Source: Flavobacteriaceae bacterium MAR_2010_188 (GTDB lineage: Bacteria; Bacteroidota; Bacteroidia; Flavobacteriales; Flavobacteriaceae). From it: 64,000 bases of DNA. Each line of letters begins with the position of its first letter. The first letter of the stretch is position 1. Below, in pieces: positions 19,237 to 28,428 of this stretch. The position numbers and the translations under genes were made by a program. The notes below the pieces were generated by a model. The model had not been told where the DNA came from. It saw only the letters and a program-made list of their open reading frames with translations, and searched no databases. The stretch covers positions 186,001 to 250,000 of the forward strand of contig LT629302.1 of the NCBI GenBank assembly GCA_900104375.1. Direction: 5' to 3'.

Positions 19237-19992
19237 ATGAAGAAATTAAATAATTTGCCAAGTTTTTTTAAAAGTATGAGTGGTTTTTCAATCGTCAAAA
19301 AGGCTACAATCGAAAAATTTAGGAGATATTAACACGCTTTGGCCTTTTTAGATGAGTGTAGTGAAGGAAAAGCTTCTAGGTTATTGAAATACTATCCAAT
19401 GTCTAAATCTCAGTTAGCACAAGATTTATTAGTGTTATATCTTTTAGATTTCAAGACCAAAGGTTATTTCGTTGAATTCGGAGCTACTGATGGAATTAAA
19501 ATGAGTAATACCTATTTACTAGAAAAGCAATTTGGCTGGTTTGGTATTCTGGCTGAACCAGCTAAAGTATGGCATAAAGAATTGGTTGAAAATAGAGAAT
19601 GTCATATTGAGAAACTTTGTGTGTGGACTAATTCTGATAGTTTACTTGAATTTAATGAATTTGAAATAGGCGAATATTCCGGATTAAAGAATCAAAATAA
19701 TTTTAATGGAAGTTTGTACTCATCATATCTTGTAAAAACAATTTCTTTAGGAGATTTGCTCGAAAAGTTCAATGCTCCGAAAGAGATAGACTATTTATCT
19801 ATAGACACTGAAGGAAGTGAATATGATATACTCCTATCGTTCGATTTTGACAAATATGATATAAAGATTATATCTTGCGAGCATAATCTATCCGAAAATC
19901 GAGAAATGATTTATAAGCTATTATCTGCAAATGGATATGTAAGGATTTACGAGCAGGTTTCTAGATGGGACGATTGGTATATTAAAGTTTAA
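19237..19992 (+). pseudogene. FkbM family methyltransferase interrupted by an in-frame stop
   Basis: The FkbM core reads from a TTG at 19339: SQLAQDLLVLYLLDFKTKG, YFVEFGATDGIKMSNTYLLE (SAM motif) and IDYLSIDTEGSEYDILLSF (family signature). Upstream in exactly the same frame an ATG at 19237 opens 31 codons (MKKLNNLPSFFKSMSGFSI and on) that end in TAA at 19330-19332, only two codons before the TTG. The natural reading is one gene with a nonsense codon 32. The downstream 217 residues still include the full methyltransferase fold, so TTG initiation could rescue activity. I call it broken with moderate certainty. Confidence 0.65.
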
Positions 19993-20611
19993 TTAAACAA
20001 ATTTGTACTATAGATTATAAAATGAATAATATACTTTATTTGAGAGAGTTTAATTAGGCGATTACTCTTCTTTATATGTTCACTATCAAAATAATTATTT
20101 CATTTTTTAAATAGTATCGAGTTGCTAATTAACATTTTAATGATTATTATCTAGGCATATTACTCTAATTGCTGAGCTGGATTTTTGTTGCGCCTCATTT
20201 CCTTTTTTTATAAACTAGTTCATTTAGATGGCAAACCATAATTATCAAATCTCAAGATCTTACAAATTCTGGATAGCTCTAGAGCCTTTACTTTATTTAT
20301 TCTTCCTATTTTAATTTTCATAGGAATTTCTGTCTCTGTTTCTGATATTATCTGAAGCTGATCACATCTTCTTCCTCTACTTTTCTTTTCAATCGTTTAT
20401 TTGTACAATGGTTTAAATCTGGACGAATTCAGATTATTAATTTTTATTAGCTTTTGCATATGCTTATTTTATTCTGCTGCGATAGTTTGTGAGGACTGGG
20501 TATTGCATAAGTGGTTTCCTGAATCGAGTTTAAATTATATAGTCAAAAACTTATAGAATAATTGAGAATACATTTCTTAACACTATAATTTTCTGTGAGA
20601 GTTTATAAAAT
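19993..20611. other. Degenerate intergenic region with coding remnants
   Basis: No intact gene lies here. A plus-strand fragment at about 20362-20556 reads as a hydrophobic C terminus (FRLLIFISFCICLFYSAAIV, then CEDWVLHKWFPESSLNYIV and a TAG) with a stop upstream and no start. A short ATG frame at 20228-20314 also ends in a hydrophobic stretch. Together they look like the debris of one membrane-protein gene, perhaps an acyltransferase or flippase, but too little is left to name it. No heptamer arrays of the kind found after 43.5 kb are present. Confidence 0.45.
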
Positions 20612-22036
20612 CTAATGATGGGTTATGTAGATATTATAGCCGGCTACTCTTTTTATTAACTTTATTTTTTGTTGTTGTAGTAATTTTTCCACTGCCATAT
20701 TTTCTCTAGATGTTTTTCTAGGCTTCAGTTTTGTATGAACTTTCGAGACTAGATAAGTATAATTTCCCCAAGCTGTAAAGTCATCGGTATTAAACTTTGT
20801 ATTATTTATAAATGCATTATCCGTAAATTCGTTAGTTTTCGAAATATAGTCGTTTGCTCTATCAGTCACCAGAATAGCTTTTGAGGTATTTATACTATCG
20901 AAAAAATTATACAAGGAGCGAACATCATTATTTTTATAATCACTATAAGTATAATATAAGAACAAGGTTAAACAGCTAATTGGAATCAGTACTAATTTTT
21001 TTGTTTGATGCTTTTTTTTATAAAGAATTTGATCAATCGAGGACCCTAGCATCATGAGAAATGGTGGTGTCATATATAGAAATAATCGATCTGAAAGCGG
21101 ATACATTTGTAGGACGTTCAAAACCAGATGGACACCGATAATTGAGAACATGAGAATTATTTCATCTCTGTACTTAAGATCCATTTTTTTATAATAACCA
21201 TATAAGAAACCAATAGAAATTAACATCAAAACAATTCCCCAAATTTCATAAGCACTAAAAAAAGAAATCCAAATTTCGTGTAAATGTCGAGGGATATAAG
21301 AAAAGATGGACTGATCTAATGGAATAAAAGAATCCTTCCAGTAATCCAGCATAAATCTTTTAAGCTCATTAGCACCGGGTTGATTTATATACCATAAGAA
21401 ATATATAAGGTATGGTAAAGGCGCGATAAACAGTAGCAGCTTGGATTTTATAAATGTCCAAACATTTGATGTGGTATTCTGTAGATATTCTTTGAAGAAA
21501 ATAAAAATGAGGTATCCGGCACATCCAAATAGACCTACATTGGACATTAAACACCAAATCACGAAAAACAGCCAACTCCATTTATCAAAATAGGTTTTGT
21601 TTATAGATAATAATAGAATCAAAATTCCGACTAAATCGATTCCGTATTGCTTTAAGGTTAATGAGTTATAGACGATGTAGGGATTAAAGCAAAAAATTAA
21701 AAGGAGAAATAGAGCTAGGAAGAAATTGAATTTGTTGAGCAGTCTATAAAACAAGATAACTGAGATAGAACTAGCTAAAAAACTGAGGATTTTAATATTG
21801 ATCCAAAATTTAAAAGGGAGTATATTAATTAATAGTTTCTGCAATAATAGATAGAGCGGGGGAGCACTTTGATAATCTTTAAGAGGGTATAACAATTCTG
21901 TAAATGAAGAATATTTAATGTTGTTACCAAGGGATATCTCATCGATGTTAAAAACAGGAAGGAAAAACTGAAAATAAAAACGATGGGCTATACTAAGAAT
22001 TACTACTAATAATAAGAAAAGTCGAGACCGCTTCAT
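20612..22036 (-). CDS. GT-C-like multi-pass membrane glycosyltransferase
   Basis: The 474-residue protein has about ten to twelve hydrophobic helices. After the first helix comes [12 protein letters not shown], an acidic first-loop motif of the GT39/GT83 (ArnT/PMT-like) type, where Asp/Glu act in transfer from polyprenyl-phosphate sugars. A loop [11 protein letters not shown] is also typical. A DPM1-like gene sits directly upstream in the operon with a 4-base overlap and would make the lipid-linked donor. Acceptor and sugar are unknown. Confidence 0.75.
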   Translation of the reverse strand: MKRSRLFLLLVVILSIAHRFYFQFFLPVFNIDEISLGNNIKYSSFTELLYPLKDYQSAPPLYLLLQKLLINILPFKFWINIKILSFLASSISVILFYRLLNKFNFFLALFLLLIFCFNPYIVYNSLTLKQYGIDLVGILILLLSINKTYFDKWSWLFFVIWCLMSNVGLFGCAGYLIFIFFKEYLQNTTSNVWTFIKSKLLLFIAPLPYLIYFLWYINQPGANELKRFMLDYWKDSFIPLDQSIFSYIPRHLHEIWISFFSAYEIWGIVLMLISIGFLYGYYKKMDLKYRDEIILMFSIIGVHLVLNVLQMYPLSDRLFLYMTPPFLMMLGSSIDQILYKKKHQTKKLVLIPISCLTLFLYYTYSDYKNNDVRSLYNFFDSINTSKAILVTDRANDYISKTNEFTDNAFINNTKFNTDDFTAWGNYTYLVSKVHTKLKPRKTSRENMAVEKLLQQQKIKLIKRVAGYNIYITHH

Positions 22037-22743
22037 ATTCCATATCTAACAATACAATAGAGCGCGTGGACTCCATCTTTCCAATTTATTTTTTTCCCTT
22101 CAGCGTAACTGCGGCCATAGTAACTAATCCCTACCTCGTATATTCTAATGCCCGGAATTTTGGCAATCTTTGCCGTCACTTCGGGTTCAAACCCAAAACG
22201 ATTTTCCTTTAATCTTATATTCTTAATAATATCTGCCCTAAACATTTTATAGCATGTTTCCATGTCGGTTAGATTTAAATTGTTTAAGGCATTACTAAGG
22301 GTGGTTAATACCTTATTTCCTATGCTATGCCAAAAAAATAAAATCCTATGGGCATTGCCGCCCATAAATCTGGAGCCGTAAACCACATCGGCCACTCCAG
22401 AAAGTATCGGCTTTAATAAGAGATTATATTCTGAAGGGTCATATTCTAAATCTGCATCTTGAACAATAATAAAATCTCCACTGGCAATATCGATTCCTCG
22501 ATGTATGGCAGCGCCTTTACCCTTATTCTTTGGCTGTAGAATATAGGTGTAATTGCTGTTTGCTCTTAAAGAAATATAGTTTTCAATCTCGGACTTGCTA
22601 TTATCGGTTGAATAATCATCAACAATAATAATTTCAGTTCTCGTTGCACCAATTAATTCAACATTTTCAATTCTATCTAAGATTTGACAAATGGTCGACT
22701 CTTCGTTATAAACCGGAATAATAATCGATAAAATCTTAGACAT
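22033..22743 (-). CDS. DPM1-like GT2 glycosyltransferase (polyprenyl-phosphate sugar synthase)
   Basis: This is a 236-residue GT2 protein: [48 protein letters not shown] with the DxD, and [10 protein letters not shown], a motif characteristic of the DPM1/undecaprenyl-phosphate mannosyltransferase branch. It has no C-terminal membrane domain. It overlaps the GT-C-like gene by 4 bases, the classic donor-maker plus user pair. The gene at 22851 lies 107 bases upstream on the same strand. Confidence 0.88.
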   Translation of the reverse strand: MSKILSIIIPVYNEESTICQILDRIENVELIGATRTEIIIVDDYSTDNSKSEIENYISLRANSNYTYILQPKNKGKGAAIHRGIDIASGDFIIVQDADLEYDPSEYNLLLKPILSGVADVVYGSRFMGGNAHRILFFWHSIGNKVLTTLSNALNNLNLTDMETCYKMFRADIIKNIRLKENRFGFEPEVTAKIAKIPGIRIYEVGISYYGRSYAEGKKINWKDGVHALYCIVRYGI

Positions 22744-22850
22744 AAAATATTAGGTCTTTTTATTAGACACTGCAAAATAATCAAATCTTTGAGGATGCTC
22801 GCTACTTCTTATGTCTTAAAATTCAGTAAAATATTGGCAATCTTGCTATT

Positions 22851-23750
22851 TCAATTTACGCTTGCTTGTATGGTATCTTCTACAGAGATGTTAAACCAAT
22901 TTGTAAATTTCCTTGCTCCTTTATGGTTCAGATGCTCTAGGTCCGCGTAATCAGAATCTGCTAAAGCGAATTCTGAGAAATCCAAAAACCGCACTTCACC
23001 AAACCGTTTATTTCGTATTCTTTGAAATTGTGGTTCATTATGAAATTTAGGATAACTGGGATGTAGTGGACTGCGTATTAGGATAGGTGTCACATTTTTA
23101 TTTTTGCAATATGCTAATAGTTTTTCAAGGTATTCAAGATTAGTTTCACAAACATCGTCTTGCCTAATGGACTTTGATGTAATAGGCTCATTATCTTTAT
23201 CCTTAATTTCCGTTGATATGTTGTTCAGGGAGTGATAGCCTCCCATTCTTGAAAAGCTTTGATTTTTTTCGAATAAGGATGTTAAATTATCTTTTATGGA
23301 AAGTGATAAGCCATTTATATAGCCTTGAGGATTATTTTCCAAGATAGCAAGGTGTTCTTTAAATCCCATATAAGGTGCATATTTTACAAAGCGATAAGTG
23401 ATTTGTTCCCCGTTATAAATCCATTCGTCTTTATTTGGTAAAATCTGATTATTAGTGAATTCTATAAATGCAAATTTGATGGAAGGATTGTTCTCAATTA
23501 CCTTTTTGAATTTTAAAAAGGTGTAAAAATATGATTCTCCAGAAGAGGCCAAATTTTTCGTTAAGCTTAGTATTTCATCATCAAAAGCACACTCCGGATG
23601 CGAATGTCCCATTACCACCGCAATCGGTTTAGAAGGAAAGTCGAATTCTACCTTTTGGCGAGAAATTATTAATGAGAAGATATATATGCCACTAAAAACT
23701 GTTAAGCTTATTAGACTAAGGTTACTGAATTCGAAAATAAATTTTTTCAT
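22851..23750 (-). CDS. Membrane-anchored SGNH-hydrolase-like protein
   Basis: With the ATG at 23750 the product has 299 residues; a TTG at 23771 would add seven. One N-terminal hydrophobic segment would anchor it in the inner membrane with the rest in the periplasm. It has a block-I-like GHSHPECAF and, near the C terminus, DLEHLNHKGARKFTNW, where Asp and His would complete the SGNH catalytic set. Such proteins often act with MBOAT acyltransferases in glycan acetylation. A weakly similar partner lies at 35402. No function beyond the fold is claimed. Confidence 0.65.
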   Translation of the reverse strand: MKKFIFEFSNLSLISLTVFSGIYIFSLIISRQKVEFDFPSKPIAVVMGHSHPECAFDDEILSLTKNLASSGESYFYTFLKFKKVIENNPSIKFAFIEFTNNQILPNKDEWIYNGEQITYRFVKYAPYMGFKEHLAILENNPQGYINGLSLSIKDNLTSLFEKNQSFSRMGGYHSLNNISTEIKDKDNEPITSKSIRQDDVCETNLEYLEKLLAYCKNKNVTPILIRSPLHPSYPKFHNEPQFQRIRNKRFGEVRFLDFSEFALADSDYADLEHLNHKGARKFTNWFNISVEDTIQASVN

Positions 23751-23859
23751 TGCTAAATAATACGCTCTCAATAGGTGAAATACCTATAAGCGAATATAGC
23801 AACTTTCATATATCTAATTATAAGGTTAAATTGGTCCAGATAAAAAACTATGACCAACC

Positions 23860-25074
23860 TTGAAGTCTAATATGCCGATTAAAATCTGTTTTTTTACAAC
23901 GGAATATGCTATACCCGAGCTTGGTCGTTCTGGTGGCATCGGGGTCTTTATCAAAAATCACGCAAGAGAACTTGCAGCTTCTGGCTTCGATGTCTTTATC
24001 TGTACATTTTCTGCTAAGCCAAAAATATTTAATGATGGGTTGGTTAAGATTACGGTAATTAAGGATTTGTCCCATTATCTTCATCGCTTAAAAGAAGGTT
24101 ATAGAAAATCCAGGATTCCGGGATATATTACCTTTAAAGTATTTTTATCATATCTCAACCGAAAATACATTTCCATAAAGTTTGAAGCCTATTTAAAAGA
24201 GAATAAAATTGATATTATAGAGCTCAATGATTACGGTGGTTATCCTACTTATTTTAAAACCCAATTGCCAGTAGTGATACGCTGCCATGGCTCTGCAACA
24301 GTTTTGTATAAATTTTTCGGCTATTCGAAAAGGGCGGCAGATGTACCCTTTGAAGAGATTTTATTTAAAAGATACGCCAACAATGTAATAGGAGTTTCCC
24401 AATATTCTGCTGATACTTCTCATGATGCCTTTAAGCTTACACTGCGACCAAAGGTAATTTATAACGGCATCGATTTACCTGCAGTTACTTCAACAGTCGA
24501 TAACAATTACATAGCACCGCCTACAATTCCTTTTTCTGTATTTTATTTCGGCGCGATTAGAGAAAGAAAAGGAATTGATTTAGCGGCAAAAGTGTTTAAT
24601 CAGATAATAAAACTATTTCCCAATGCCACCTTTCACGTAAGTGGAAGTGATAATAATAAACATTGGCAAAATGTAGAAAAGGAAATCTTATCTGCGCAAG
24701 CTTTGTCCAATACAACTTATTACGGCGAGATTGAAAATTCCAGAATTAATGAACATCTTAAAAAAGCACATCTCGTATTATTTCCTTCTTATGGAGAAAA
24801 TTTTTCTATGGCCTTATTAGAAGTTATGGCGCTGGGTAAAATAGTAGTGACTTCAGCAATCCCATCCTATAAAGAAATTGTTAACGATGGGGTAAATGGA
24901 TTTATCGCAGACGCAGAAAAAGATTATGTCCAGATTATTTCCGCTAATTTTAAAAAAGAGAAAAACCTTGCGGAAATCTCCTCTCAAGCTAAGAAAACGA
25001 TCAAATCTAGATTTTCAATGGATAAGGTATTGAAAGAGAATATCGAATACTATAAAGCGTTGATCAATAAATGA
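23860..25074 (+). CDS. GT-B glycosyltransferase, GT4 family
   Basis: The protein has 404 residues with the N-terminal GT4 loop GRSGGIGVFIKNHARELA, the hinge FYFGAIRERKGIDLA and the donor-site E-x7-E in GENFSMALLEVMALGK. This is a clear retaining GT4 enzyme. The first possible start is TTG at 23860; an ATG four codons later (23872) is equally likely and gives a nearly identical protein. It opens the third plus-strand block, divergent from the SGNH-like gene. The next gene overlaps it by 4 bases. Confidence 0.9.
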   Translation: MKSNMPIKICFFTTEYAIPELGRSGGIGVFIKNHARELAASGFDVFICTFSAKPKIFNDGLVKITVIKDLSHYLHRLKEGYRKSRIPGYITFKVFLSYLNRKYISIKFEAYLKENKIDIIELNDYGGYPTYFKTQLPVVIRCHGSATVLYKFFGYSKRAADVPFEEILFKRYANNVIGVSQYSADTSHDAFKLTLRPKVIYNGIDLPAVTSTVDNNYIAPPTIPFSVFYFGAIRERKGIDLAAKVFNQIIKLFPNATFHVSGSDNNKHWQNVEKEILSAQALSNTTYYGEIENSRINEHLKKAHLVLFPSYGENFSMALLEVMALGKIVVTSAIPSYKEIVNDGVNGFIADAEKDYVQIISANFKKEKNLAEISSQAKKTIKSRFSMDKVLKENIEYYKALINK

Positions 25075-26048
25075 TAACTCCTAAGATTTCCGTAGTGATG
25101 GCCACCTATAATGGAGAAAAATTTATTGCTGAAGCTATTGATAGCATCCTAAACCAAACTTTTACGGATTTTGAATTTATCATCGTCAATGACGGGTCTA
25201 CCGATGCTACGGAATCCATCATCGAATCCTATAATGACCCCCGGATAATCAATATAAAAAAAGTTAAAAATTCAGGTATTGCTGATAGTCTAAATACAGG
25301 GATTGCACAGGCCTCGGGAGAATATATAGCAAGGATGGATGATGATGATATTAGTTATCCGAATAGACTGATGTTACAGTATACGTTTTTAAAAGCAAAT
25401 ACGGAATATATTCTTTGTTGTGCCAATATTGATTGGTCACATAAAAAAAATGATAATCCGAAATTAGCCGATCATGAGGAACTTATAATCAACATGCTAT
25501 TTGGCAACCCAATTGTGCATCCTACAGTGATGATAAGAAAATTCATATTTTCAACCTTTTCCTATAATCCTCATATGGTGCCTTCGGAAGATTATGACCT
25601 TTGGAGCAGAATTTTTAATGCAGGAAAGATGCATTGTCTAAAATCCGTTCTGGTTTTATATAGATTTGATTCTGAAAGTGAAACCACAATAAGGAGGTCG
25701 GAACAATTAAAGTTAAATGTAAAAATTGCCAAAAGATTGTTTCAGGTATTCTATCATGATTTGGAAAGTAGTAATGGTAAATACATCGAAATTTTAAGTC
25801 AAAATGATTATTCAATAAATGGTAAGGAATTATATTTATTAAGTAATTGGGTATACAATCTCAAGAACAAAAATGATTATGCCAGGGTTTTAAATAACGA
25901 AAAATTCAATCAAGTTATTGACACCAGATGGAGAAAATATTTAAAGTCCTATTTTGCTAATAAGATATTGAGAAAAAAACTACATCCATTTCTTAAATTA
26001 AAGTTAGAAGATAAGGTGCTCTTAATTAAACATTATATGAACTTTTGA
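25071..26048 (+). CDS. Family 2 glycosyltransferase (GT-A)
   Basis: The 325-residue GT2 protein has ISVVMATYNGEKFIAEAI, IVNDGSTDATESI and the metal segment YIARMDDDDISYPNRL, typical of the branch that includes lipooligosaccharide and capsule transferases. The catalytic base region reads PSEDYDLWSRI. The ATGA overlap with the preceding GT4 gene suggests coupled translation. The sugar is unknown. Confidence 0.9.
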   Translation: MITPKISVVMATYNGEKFIAEAIDSILNQTFTDFEFIIVNDGSTDATESIIESYNDPRIINIKKVKNSGIADSLNTGIAQASGEYIARMDDDDISYPNRLMLQYTFLKANTEYILCCANIDWSHKKNDNPKLADHEELIINMLFGNPIVHPTVMIRKFIFSTFSYNPHMVPSEDYDLWSRIFNAGKMHCLKSVLVLYRFDSESETTIRRSEQLKLNVKIAKRLFQVFYHDLESSNGKYIEILSQNDYSINGKELYLLSNWVYNLKNKNDYARVLNNEKFNQVIDTRWRKYLKSYFANKILRKKLHPFLKLKLEDKVLLIKHYMNF

Positions 26049-26074
26049 GTTAGAAATCTTTATTTACTTAAAAT

Positions 26075-27049
26075 TTGAAAAATCCTATCGTATCGGTTTG
26101 CTTGGTAACGTTTCAACAAGAGAAATATATAAAAGAAACAATTATTGGCGTTCTAAATCAGGTAACGAATTTTGAATTTGAACTTGTAATCGGCGAAGAC
26201 AATAGCACAGATAGAACTTATCATATCTGTAAGAAGTATGCAAAAAAATACCCAGAGAAGATAAGGTTGATCCAACGTAACCAACCAAATAAAATTTTTG
26301 TGAATGGCCGTATTACGGGGACACTCAATTTATGGGAGACTCTTCAAGATTGCCGAGGCAAATATATTGCTCAATTAGATGGCGATGATTACTGGACCGA
26401 CCCACTTAAGCTTCAAAAACAATTTGATTTCTTAGAGAATAATCCTGACTATTCGGTAGTTGGTCATAATTGCTTTTTGATGAATGGTACTGAGCCTACT
26501 CACAGTGTTATCAAAAATGTGGATCAAAAATTTAAAACTTATTTAACGTCAGATCTAATAGAGATGAATCCGTATATTCATTCAATGACCATGTACGTAA
26601 AACCAAATTATGATAGCCATAAAGCACGGATTTTGGAGACCCCTTATTCTGATTGGGAAATCTTGACTTTATGTTCCTTAAATGGGAAATGTGCTTTTTT
26701 TGACGAAGTAGTGGGGTATTTTAGGGTCCATAATAATAGTTATTCGTTTGACAGCCGTCATTACTATAAAAATTTAAGATATGAGTTTCTTAATAGGATC
26801 AAGCATGCAGAATACTGGAACGCTGTATGTGGCGGAAGCTATCAGAAAGAAGAAAATAGTGTAAAAAATAGGAGAGGAAGATACTTAACGAATCAAGCTT
26901 TACGAAATTTTAAACTCAAGGATGCAGTTTTGTTTAGTGGGTATATAACGGAGCAAAAATTCAACTCTCCCATTTCTAAATTTGTTTTCCACTTTCTTAG
27001 TGTTTTAAATAAAATGCTATCTATAAACAAGAAACTTTTAATATTCTAA
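26075..27049 (+). CDS. Family 2 glycosyltransferase (GT-A)
   Basis: This 324-residue GT2 enzyme has VSVCLVTFQQEKYIKETI, VIGEDNSTDRT and AQLDGDDYWTDPLKLQKQ, the form of the DxD region common in capsule clusters. The start is TTG, five codons before the first strand of the fold; there is no in-frame ATG in that stretch. It lies 26 bases after the preceding gene. Confidence 0.88.
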   Translation: MKNPIVSVCLVTFQQEKYIKETIIGVLNQVTNFEFELVIGEDNSTDRTYHICKKYAKKYPEKIRLIQRNQPNKIFVNGRITGTLNLWETLQDCRGKYIAQLDGDDYWTDPLKLQKQFDFLENNPDYSVVGHNCFLMNGTEPTHSVIKNVDQKFKTYLTSDLIEMNPYIHSMTMYVKPNYDSHKARILETPYSDWEILTLCSLNGKCAFFDEVVGYFRVHNNSYSFDSRHYYKNLRYEFLNRIKHAEYWNAVCGGSYQKEENSVKNRRGRYLTNQALRNFKLKDAVLFSGYITEQKFNSPISKFVFHFLSVLNKMLSINKKLLIF

Positions 27050-27108
27050 TTAAATTTTTGTGCTTAGCAAGTTACATGTAGCTATGTTAACTTTAATGAA
27101 TTGATAAT

Positions 27109-28404
27109 ATGATGCAACCGAACTTGGCTTTAATAAAGAATTATCCCATAACTCTATTATTGTTTTCGGCGGTTTTTATGTTCGTCATCATAACATTGCT
27201 ATTAAATTTACTGTCATTGGCCTTTAATCCGGCCTTTATTCCTCCGGATACCTCCACCTATATAAATGCGGCCAATGTTTTTTACAAGTATTTGGATTTT
27301 AGTCCCACAAGGCCTATGGGCTACCCAATTCTGTTAGGTATCCCGCACTTCTTTATAGCTAATCCTACAAATGATGACCTTATAAGTTGGGGTTATATTT
27401 TAAATTTTTGCTTTTGGCTTGCTTCGGTTTATTTTTTATATAAAAGTTTATTGGTCATGGTGCAGCCCGTACAGGCCTTTGTCTTTACCTTTCTCTTTAT
27501 AACTTGTGTGAGTAATATTGCCCAGACTTCCGTAATCTTAACCGAGAGTCTAAGCTGCTTTTTACTCACCTTGCTACTCTATTTTTTAGTGCTATTTGCG
27601 CATACTAAAAGATTGATCTCTATGGGTTTCGTTACCCTGATAATTACCGTTCTGATTTTGGTAAAACCTGGTTTTATTTATTTGGGGATTGTTTTTAATT
27701 TAATTTTATGGGGATACCATTTTTTTAAAGGAGAAACTCCATCCTTAAAGATAGTTTTTCCTTTGTTTATTATTTACCTATTGATATTTGTACAATCCTA
27801 CCATAATTATAGCAAACACGGCAATTTCACCATATCCTATATCGACAAATATACCTGGTATCTTTATATAGGTGCAGAAGCATCTGCCGACTCTAAATCT
27901 ATTACATACTCGATGGAAAGTGATTTAAGAAGTCCATATTTTCAGTCATTAACTTTAAGGGAAAAACATGAATTGGCCAGTCAAGACCTCGCAAAGCAAT
28001 TAAAATTAAACAAAGGGCTTGTAATAAAACATCTGTTTTTAAATATTATAGAAAACGGACATAGGGGCAATCCTCATATTGCTGCTGTTGGATACCATTC
28101 CAAATCCATTTTTTTAAGGTATATAAGACATTATCTCTATCTTTTTTCGCGCTTACAAAATGTAACCCTATCCCTTACCGCCGTTTTTTTGTGCTTGGCC
28201 TTGGTCCTAACCTCTTTAAGAAGATCCTTAATGATGTGGATGCTGTGTTCCATCATATTTTATGTTATGTTTACCTCAGGCATATCATTCTGGCAAGGAG
28301 ACAGATTTCATATTGTTTTATATCCCCTCATCATTTTCGGATCTGCTAGACTAGCCCATCAGATGGGTTGGTTTCATGCCAAAACCATTAATAATTATCA
28401 ATAA
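27109..28404 (+). CDS. GT-C-like multi-pass membrane protein
   Basis: The 431 residues include about ten hydrophobic helices. The first periplasmic loop has IPPDTSTYINAANVF followed by SPTRPMGYPILLG, the arrangement of an acidic residue and a proline-rich loop seen in GT39-like dolichyl-phosphate transferases and related bacterial membrane proteins. It probably acts on lipid-linked substrate at the periplasmic side. It lies between a GT2 gene and asnB. No specific function is assigned. Confidence 0.65.
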   Translation: MMQPNLALIKNYPITLLLFSAVFMFVIITLLLNLLSLAFNPAFIPPDTSTYINAANVFYKYLDFSPTRPMGYPILLGIPHFFIANPTNDDLISWGYILNFCFWLASVYFLYKSLLVMVQPVQAFVFTFLFITCVSNIAQTSVILTESLSCFLLTLLLYFLVLFAHTKRLISMGFVTLIITVLILVKPGFIYLGIVFNLILWGYHFFKGETPSLKIVFPLFIIYLLIFVQSYHNYSKHGNFTISYIDKYTWYLYIGAEASADSKSITYSMESDLRSPYFQSLTLREKHELASQDLAKQLKLNKGLVIKHLFLNIIENGHRGNPHIAAVGYHSKSIFLRYIRHYLYLFSRLQNVTLSLTAVFLCLALVLTSLRRSLMMWMLCSIIFYVMFTSGISFWQGDRFHIVLYPLIIFGSARLAHQMGWFHAKTINNYQ

Positions 28405-28428
28405 CATATATTGTAACAATAAAATATA

